Assembly (NCBI GenBank): GCA_002774575.1
Contig: PEXW01000002.1
Span: 12,653-23,795 of the forward strand
Length of the DNA: 11,143 bases
DNA from: Candidatus Kerfeldbacteria bacterium CG08_land_8_20_14_0_20_43_14
Lineage (GTDB): Bacteria; Patescibacteriota; Patescibacteriia; PEXW01
Reading direction: 5' to 3'
The translations under genes were made by a program, and so were the position numbers. The first letter of the stretch is position 1, and each line of letters begins with the position of its first letter. The notes under the pieces are model-generated. The model did no database searches. It was not told where the DNA came from and saw only the letters and a list, made by a program, of their open reading frames with translations. Shown here piece after piece: positions 7,144 to 11,143 of this stretch.

Positions 7144-7980
7144 TTATTTTACGATTAAACCGGAATGCAGTTCTGGGTAGGCTTCTATTTTTTGCGCCAT
7201 TAGCAAAACCGTATCCCATTCAACGGAAAATGGCACAGTACTTTCCGAAGCAACTTTGGAAATAATCGCGCTTCTTACGCCAATGGTTTCCTGGCCGTTG
7301 GTTAAAACTATGGCAATCCGCAAACCCTCTAAATTAAAAAAGCTTTTATTGGTTAAATCGCCTTTTACCTGGGTAACCAATCTTTGGGTATTATCCCTGG
7401 ACATTAAGACAGCCTGGGTTTGCGTCAGCTTTTCGGTTTTAACATCCAAGTTGTATTCGGCAATCTGGACCAAAGAAAGCTTTTCCCATTTAACCTCGAT
7501 AATTGAATAAGTAACTTTGGGCACCTGGTTTTCAGTAATTGGTTCCACATCCAGAGCCATGGCGAACCGAACGCTTTTGGGCGGCACGATTACCTGGACC
7601 GGTGTCAATTTATTTTTTCCGCCTTCGAATTGGACTGTGGCCGTAGCCAGCCAATAATCATTGGGATTTTCCAATCTTAAGGAAAAATCAAACCGACCCA
7701 GGCCGTGGGGCGTGGTAGCCACCATGGATTGAGATAAATTCTTGGGGGTTAAAACCGCCTGGGCTTTACCAATTTGTTTAGTGGTCTCGGTTATATTAAT
7801 CAGGGCATTACCGGCATCCCGGAAACGGATTATCAGCAAAAGACCCTGGGTTATGCAGGTGGTCAAAATAAAAATATCCCCAGCCAACAGCAAAATAACC
7901 CACCATTTACGAAATTGCTGGCGATTGGTTAAAAACCAATAATTAAGCCTGATGCCAAAATCCGAGATATTTTCTGCCAT
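7144..7980 (-). CDS. Unknown single-pass membrane protein encoded upstream of rodA
   Basis: A 278-residue protein that I do not recognise. It has a cytoplasmic N-terminus with aromatic and basic residues (1-26, ending RQQFRKWW), one transmembrane helix (about 27-52), and an outside domain of about 220 residues rich in beta-type alternation and lacking cysteine pairs. The stretch RFDFSLRLENPNDYWLATATVQFEGG and later a similar TNKSFFNLEGLRIAIVLTNG recall the immunoglobulin-like FxLyD or WHy/LEA-14 folds, where an Asn-Pro turn follows a strand; two such units would fit the length. That is inference from shape only. The ATG at 7980 is chosen over an in-frame ATG at 8016, because the latter lies inside the promoter and the former is 6 bases past the -10 box. 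With rodA 6 bases downstream, a role in wall elongation is plausible. Confidence 0.75.
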   Translation of the reverse strand: MAENISDFGIRLNYWFLTNRQQFRKWWVILLLAGDIFILTTCITQGLLLIIRFRDAGNALINITETTKQIGKAQAVLTPKNLSQSMVATTPHGLGRFDFSLRLENPNDYWLATATVQFEGGKNKLTPVQVIVPPKSVRFAMALDVEPITENQVPKVTYSIIEVKWEKLSLVQIAEYNLDVKTEKLTQTQAVLMSRDNTQRLVTQVKGDLTNKSFFNLEGLRIAIVLTNGQETIGVRSAIISKVASESTVPFSVEWDTVLLMAQKIEAYPELHSGLIVK

Positions 7981-7986
7981 GTTTAC

Positions 7987-8016
7987 AGTATAGCCAAAAT
8001 ACTCTTTGGCTGCCAA
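7987..8016 (-). promoter_or_regulatory. Divergent promoter, minus arm (unknown membrane protein and rodA), leaderless
   Basis: On the minus strand TTGGCA (8011-8016; 5 of 6) is followed by 18 bases and TATACT (7987-7992; 5 of 6). GTAAAC separates the -10 box from the ATG at 7980, so the transcript should begin at or beside the start codon. This decides the start of the gene: the longer reading from 8016 would begin upstream of the transcription start. Confidence 0.65.
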
Positions 8017-8017
8017 A
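8005..8017. repeat. Perfect 13-base palindrome at the centre of the divergent promoter
   Basis: TTTGGC T GCCAAA is a perfect odd palindrome centred on 8011. It contains both -35 boxes, which share the central base. A further copy of GCCAAA lies at 7993-7998, inside the minus-arm spacer, so the region holds three half-sites in alternating orientation. It may simply be the shared -35 region or may be an operator for a dimeric regulator. GCCAAA is a common hexamer in this window, so the extra copy could be chance. Confidence 0.6.
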
Positions 8018-8035
8018 CCCTAAATATGTTATACT
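8006..8035 (+). promoter_or_regulatory. Divergent promoter, plus arm (small membrane protein, possibly dnaE), near-leaderless
   Basis: TTGGCT (8006-8011; 4 of 6) is followed by 18 bases and TATACT (8030-8035; 5 of 6). Eight bases separate the -10 box from the ATG at 8044, so the expected leader is 0 to 2 bases. The arrangement mirrors the minus arm base for base in distance: both -10 boxes lie 19 to 24 bases from position 8011. Confidence 0.65.
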
Positions 8036-8043
8036 TTTTTTCT

Positions 8044-8364
8044 ATGAACACCGGCGACATTCTCAATATAGTCATTGCCATTGTTTTATTAGCAGTTGGC
8101 GGTTTTACGGTCTGGCTTTTGTATTATCTGGTGCAAATCGTCAAAACTGTAAACAAAGCAATTCAGGAATTCCGCAAAATGATAGAAAGCGTGCACCAAC
8201 GCCTGGATCATCTGGGCGAAATTTTAGATACGATTCAGTCAAAAGTCAGCTCTTCGGCTTCAGCAATTGCCAGCATCGTCAAAGTCGTCGGTGAGGTCGC
8301 CGGCATGGTCCAAAACCGGCGCGCCAAGAAAAAAGCCGCCAAGGTCGAGGAAAATTTTGAATAA
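8044..8364 (+). CDS. Small membrane-anchored coiled-coil protein, DUF948-like, upstream of dnaE
   Basis: A 106-residue protein with one N-terminal transmembrane helix (about 6-33), an amphipathic helical region with heptad-like spacing (34-92; VKTVNKAIQEFRKMIESVHQRLDHLGEIL and onwards), and a short basic then acidic tail (NRRAKKKAAKVEENFE). The build resembles DUF948-type proteins of Gram-positive bacteria, which are membrane-tethered helical rods of unknown role; I cannot confirm membership. The ATG at 8044 is chosen because the in-frame ATG at 8026 lies upstream of the -10 box and would add MLYFFS from promoter sequence. There is no Shine-Dalgarno. The gene precedes dnaE by 78 bases on the same strand and may be co-transcribed with it, though a functional link to replication is not shown. 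Confidence 0.75.
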   Translation: MNTGDILNIVIAIVLLAVGGFTVWLLYYLVQIVKTVNKAIQEFRKMIESVHQRLDHLGEILDTIQSKVSSSASAIASIVKVVGEVAGMVQNRRAKKKAAKVEENFE

Positions 8365-8400
8365 TGTCAAAAACCGTCAGCGCGAAAACCTCTGGTCAAT

Positions 8401-8429
8401 TTGGCGCGGGGGAATTTTTACCTTAAAAG
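8401..8429 (+). promoter_or_regulatory. Weak candidate promoter for dnaE
   Basis: TTGGCG (8401-8406; 4 of 6), 17 bases, then TAAAAG (8424-8429; 4 of 6). It would start transcription near 8436, about 7 bases before the dnaE ATG. Both boxes are mediocre, and the 78-base gap shows no terminator after the upstream gene, so read-through from 8030 could serve dnaE instead. No other structure is seen in this gap. Confidence 0.3.
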
Positions 8430-8442
8430 TGAAATCGAAAAA

Positions 8443-11143
8443 ATGCCATTCGTCCACCTTCATGTTCACTCTCACTATTCCCTGCTCGATGGTTTACCGA
8501 AAATCGATGACTTGGTGGCGTACGCAAAAAAGCAAAATTCGCCGGCCGTAGCTCTGACTGACCATGGGGTCTTGTACGGAGCCGTCGAATTTTTTCAAAA
8601 GGCTACGGCCGCGGGAATCAAGCCGATAATCGGCGTGGAAGTTTATGTGGCGCGGCGGACGCGTTTTGACAAAGAACCGAAAATTGACGAACGGCCTTTT
8701 CATTTGGTCTTGCTGGCGGAAAATTTTATTGGCTATAAAAATTTATTGAAATTAGTCAGTCATTCCAATTTAGAGGGCTTTTATTACCGTCCCAGGGTTG
8801 ATGAAGAATTGCTAAGTCAATGTCGTGATGGTCTTATTGCCCTGACAGCTTGCCTGCAAGGTGAGCTGGCTTCGGCTATTTTGGGAAAAATAAACGCCAC
8901 GCCAGAAGAAGTCATAAATAAGCATGCCAGAATTTTCGGCCGGGAAAATTATTTTCTGGAAGTCCAGCCGCATGCGAAGATAACCGAGCAAGTAAAAGTT
9001 AACGATGAAATTTTCAAGCTGGCGGAAAAATATGGTCTGCAAACCGTAGCCACTAATGATGTGCATTACCTTTCGGCTGATGACGCTGACATTCAGGATG
9101 TTTTATTGGCCATCCAAACCCGAACCACGGTCAACGACCCGAAGCGCATGACATATAAAGGCGTGAATGTCAGCATGCGGCCAGAATCAGAATTCAGAGA
9201 AATTTTTTCCGAACATCCGGAAGTAATCAAAAATACTCTGAAAATCGCCGAGCGCTGCAATTTTGATATGCCTCTGGGCAACACCCAGCTCCCCCATTTT
9301 GAAGTGCCGGCTGATGAAACAGCAAATTCCTATTTGAGAAAACTGGCCGAGGCCGGCATTGCCAAAAGATACCCGGGCCAGGAAAAAAACTCAGCTATTT
9401 TAGACCGGCTGAATTATGAATTTTCCATCATTGAAAAGACCGGTTTTGCCGGCTATTTCCTGATTGTCCAGGATTTTGTCAATTGGGCCAAAAGTCATGG
9501 CGTGGTGGTCGGTCCTGGACGCGGTTCAGCCGCCGGCTCAATTGTTTCTTATTTGTGCAACATAACCAATGTCGACCCGATGGCTTATGATCTTTTGTTC
9601 GAGAGATTTTTAAACCCGGAAAGAATTTCCATGCCGGATATTGACCTGGATTTTGCTGATACCAGGCGGGATGATGTTTTAAAATATGTCGCGGAAAAAT
9701 ATGGCGCTGACCATGTCGCCCAAATAATCACTTTTGGAACCATGGCGGCCCGCGCCGCGGTCCGGGATGTGGGCCGGGTTCTGGGTTTCCCCTATGTCTA
9801 CTGCGACAAGCTTGCAAAACTAATCCCCATGTTCACCACCCTGCCAGAGGCTTTGAAGACCGTGCCGGAACTGAAAGAAATTATGGCGCATGACCTGGAC
9901 GGAAAAAAACTTTTAAATACGGCTGGGCGGTTAGAGGGCGTGGCCAGGCACGCTTCGGTTCACGCCTGCGGAGTAGTCATAACCAAAAATCCCTTAATTG
10001 AATATGTGCCATTACAGCATGCCGGCCCGGATGATGACACGATTATTTCACAATATTCCCTGCATCCGATAGAAGACCTGGGTTTGCTAAAAATGGACTT
10101 TTTGGGTTTGAGAAACTTAACAGTCTTAGAACAAACAATTGAAATCGTTAAGCTGGCCCAGGGGAAAATTTATGACCTTGATCGCCTGCCCTTGGAAGAC
10201 AAAAAAGTTTTTGAACTGCTTCAGGCTGGCACCACCATAGGCATTTTTCAATTTGAATCATCAGGCATGCGCAGATATTTGAAAGAATTAAAACCCACCA
10301 GCCTGGAAGATTTAATCGCCATGGTTTCTTTGTACCGGCCCGGGCCAATAGAATTTATCCCGGATTTTATCGCCAGAAAGCACGGCAGAAAAAAGGCTTC
10401 TTATCTCCATCCAAAATTAGAGCCGATTTTGGAAAAAACTTACGGCGTGGCAGTCTATCAGGAACAAATTATGGAAATCGCCAGAGACCTGGCGGGCTTT
10501 ACTTTGGGCGAGGCCGATGTCTTAAGAAAAGCCGTTGGTAAAAAAATCTTGAAATTGTTGAAAGAACAGCGGGAAAAATTCATTAAAGGCTGTGTAAAAA
10601 ACGGCATCAGCAAATCCACGGCTGAAAAGGTCTTTGACTTTATCGAGCCTTTTGCCAGATATGGCTTTAACCGGTCTCATGCCGCTTGTTACGCACTCAT
10701 TGCCTACCAAACGGCCTATTTCAAAACTCACGAACCAGAAGCCTTCATGGCCGCCCTGCTGACCGGCGATCATGGCGACATTGACCGGATTGCCATTGAA
10801 ATTGATGAGTGCCGAAATATGGGCATCCAGGTTTTGCCGCCGGACATTAATGAAAGCTATTCGACTTTTACCGCGGTTTATGACCCGCAAACCAAAAAAC
10901 CTACCCGGACTATCAGGTTCGGTTTGACTGCCATAAAAAATGTCGGTGAAAATGTGGTTAAAGCGATTGTGCACGAAAGAAAAGCCAACGGCCATTATCG
11001 CTCTTTGGAAGATCTGCTGACTCGCGTGCAGGTCAAAGACTTCAATAAAAAATCTTTGGAAAGCCTGATCAAGTGCGGAGCTTTGGACAGGTTTGGCGAG
11101 CGCGGCCAATTGCTTGGTAATTCGGAAATCATTTTAAAGTTTA
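8443..11143 (+). CDS. dnaE: DNA polymerase III alpha subunit DnaE, N-terminal 900 residues (cut by window edge)
   Basis: The catalytic subunit of the replicative C-family DNA polymerase; the frame is open through the window end. Residues 1 to about 210 are the PHP domain, starting with MPFVHLHVHSHYSLLDG. Its metal-ligand pattern looks complete: H5, H7, D16, H41, E66, H107, C137, D206, H208. The polymerase core has GPGRGSAAGS (357-366), PDIDLDF (398-404) with catalytic D401 and D403, and the third aspartate D552 in LLKMDFLGL. Fingers motifs include VSLYRPGPIEFIPDFI, GVAVYQEQIMEIA and FNRSHAACYALIAYQTAYFK. The last part (RFGLTAIKNVGE to LIKCGALDRFG) is the helix-hairpin-helix region, so roughly the OB fold and tail are missing. 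The length and order match DnaE1, not PolC: there is no inserted exonuclease domain. The ATG at 8443 gives the family-typical start; there is no Shine-Dalgarno. Confidence 0.97.
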   Translation, partial: MPFVHLHVHSHYSLLDGLPKIDDLVAYAKKQNSPAVALTDHGVLYGAVEFFQKATAAGIKPIIGVEVYVARRTRFDKEPKIDERPFHLVLLAENFIGYKNLLKLVSHSNLEGFYYRPRVDEELLSQCRDGLIALTACLQGELASAILGKINATPEEVINKHARIFGRENYFLEVQPHAKITEQVKVNDEIFKLAEKYGLQTVATNDVHYLSADDADIQDVLLAIQTRTTVNDPKRMTYKGVNVSMRPESEFREIFSEHPEVIKNTLKIAERCNFDMPLGNTQLPHFEVPADETANSYLRKLAEAGIAKRYPGQEKNSAILDRLNYEFSIIEKTGFAGYFLIVQDFVNWAKSHGVVVGPGRGSAAGSIVSYLCNITNVDPMAYDLLFERFLNPERISMPDIDLDFADTRRDDVLKYVAEKYGADHVAQIITFGTMAARAAVRDVGRVLGFPYVYCDKLAKLIPMFTTLPEALKTVPELKEIMAHDLDGKKLLNTAGRLEGVARHASVHACGVVITKNPLIEYVPLQHAGPDDDTIISQYSLHPIEDLGLLKMDFLGLRNLTVLEQTIEIVKLAQGKIYDLDRLPLEDKKVFELLQAGTTIGIFQFESSGMRRYLKELKPTSLEDLIAMVSLYRPGPIEFIPDFIARKHGRKKASYLHPKLEPILEKTYGVAVYQEQIMEIARDLAGFTLGEADVLRKAVGKKILKLLKEQREKFIKGCVKNGISKSTAEKVFDFIEPFARYGFNRSHAACYALIAYQTAYFKTHEPEAFMAALLTGDHGDIDRIAIEIDECRNMGIQVLPPDINESYSTFTAVYDPQTKKPTRTIRFGLTAIKNVGENVVKAIVHERKANGHYRSLEDLLTRVQVKDFNKKSLESLIKCGALDRFGERGQLLGNSEIILKF

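Noticed and set aside
10522..11109. Open frame of 195 codons on the minus strand opposite dnaE
   Set aside because: It lies wholly inside the strongly conserved fingers and helix-hairpin-helix part of dnaE, has no promoter or recognisable domain, and its composition follows from the dnaE codon pattern.
1..11143. CRISPR arrays, tRNA/rRNA genes, insertion sequences, toxin-antitoxin or defence genes
   Set aside because: No repeated spaced units, cloverleaf-like segments, transposase motifs or inverted terminal repeats were seen; gaps between genes are too short to hold them.

Overview
The window looks like a piece of a small-genome bacterium of the Candidate Phyla Radiation (Patescibacteria), probably of the Parcubacteria type. 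This is inferred from gene content and style: tightly packed genes, two adjacent DUF3048 lipid-anchor-less membrane proteins, short lineage-specific unknown proteins beside rodA and dnaE, no recognisable Shine-Dalgarno sequence at any start, and moderate GC. The genetic code appears standard: the first DUF3048 gene ends in TGA exactly where the family normally ends, which argues against TGA being read as glycine. No RNA genes, mobile elements, CRISPR arrays or integrase-type signatures are visible, and no gap between genes exceeds about 110 bases.

Layout. Positions 1 to 7980 are entirely minus strand. Read in the direction of transcription they are: an unknown one-helix membrane protein (7980-7144); the SEDS glycosyltransferase RodA (7137-6031); a small zinc-ribbon protein with its own strong promoter (5973-5659); ribosomal protein bL25 with its own promoter (5557-4853); two tandem DUF3048 proteins (4842-3778 and 3746-2523); a Cof-type HAD phosphatase overlapping the previous gene by ATGA (2526-1702); an M16 zinc protease (1674-415); and the start of an AI-2E-family membrane protein (388 to window edge). 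Positions 8044 to 11143 are plus strand: a small one-helix coiled-coil protein, then dnaE, the replicative DNA polymerase III alpha subunit, cut by the window edge at about residue 900.

How they fit together. Most genes are housekeeping: cell-wall elongation (RodA and probably its upstream partner), translation (bL25), replication (DnaE), and envelope or housekeeping functions (DUF3048, HAD, M16, AI-2E). The bL25-DUF3048-DUF3048-HAD-M16 stretch is spaced like one operon; AI-2E has an extra promoter of its own.

The most interesting signal is regulatory. Between the two strand groups lies a promoter pair that is almost perfectly mirror-symmetric around position 8011: the two -35 boxes are the two halves of the palindrome TTTGGCTGCCAAA, both spacers are 18 bp, and both -10 boxes are TATACT. 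Both initiator ATGs lie only 6 to 8 bases beyond their -10 boxes, so both mRNAs should be leaderless or nearly so. The AI-2E gene repeats the same arrangement (TATACT, 6 bases, ATG). Together with the missing Shine-Dalgarno sequences, this suggests that leaderless initiation is common in this organism. Nothing in the window looks like a novel defence or mobile system.
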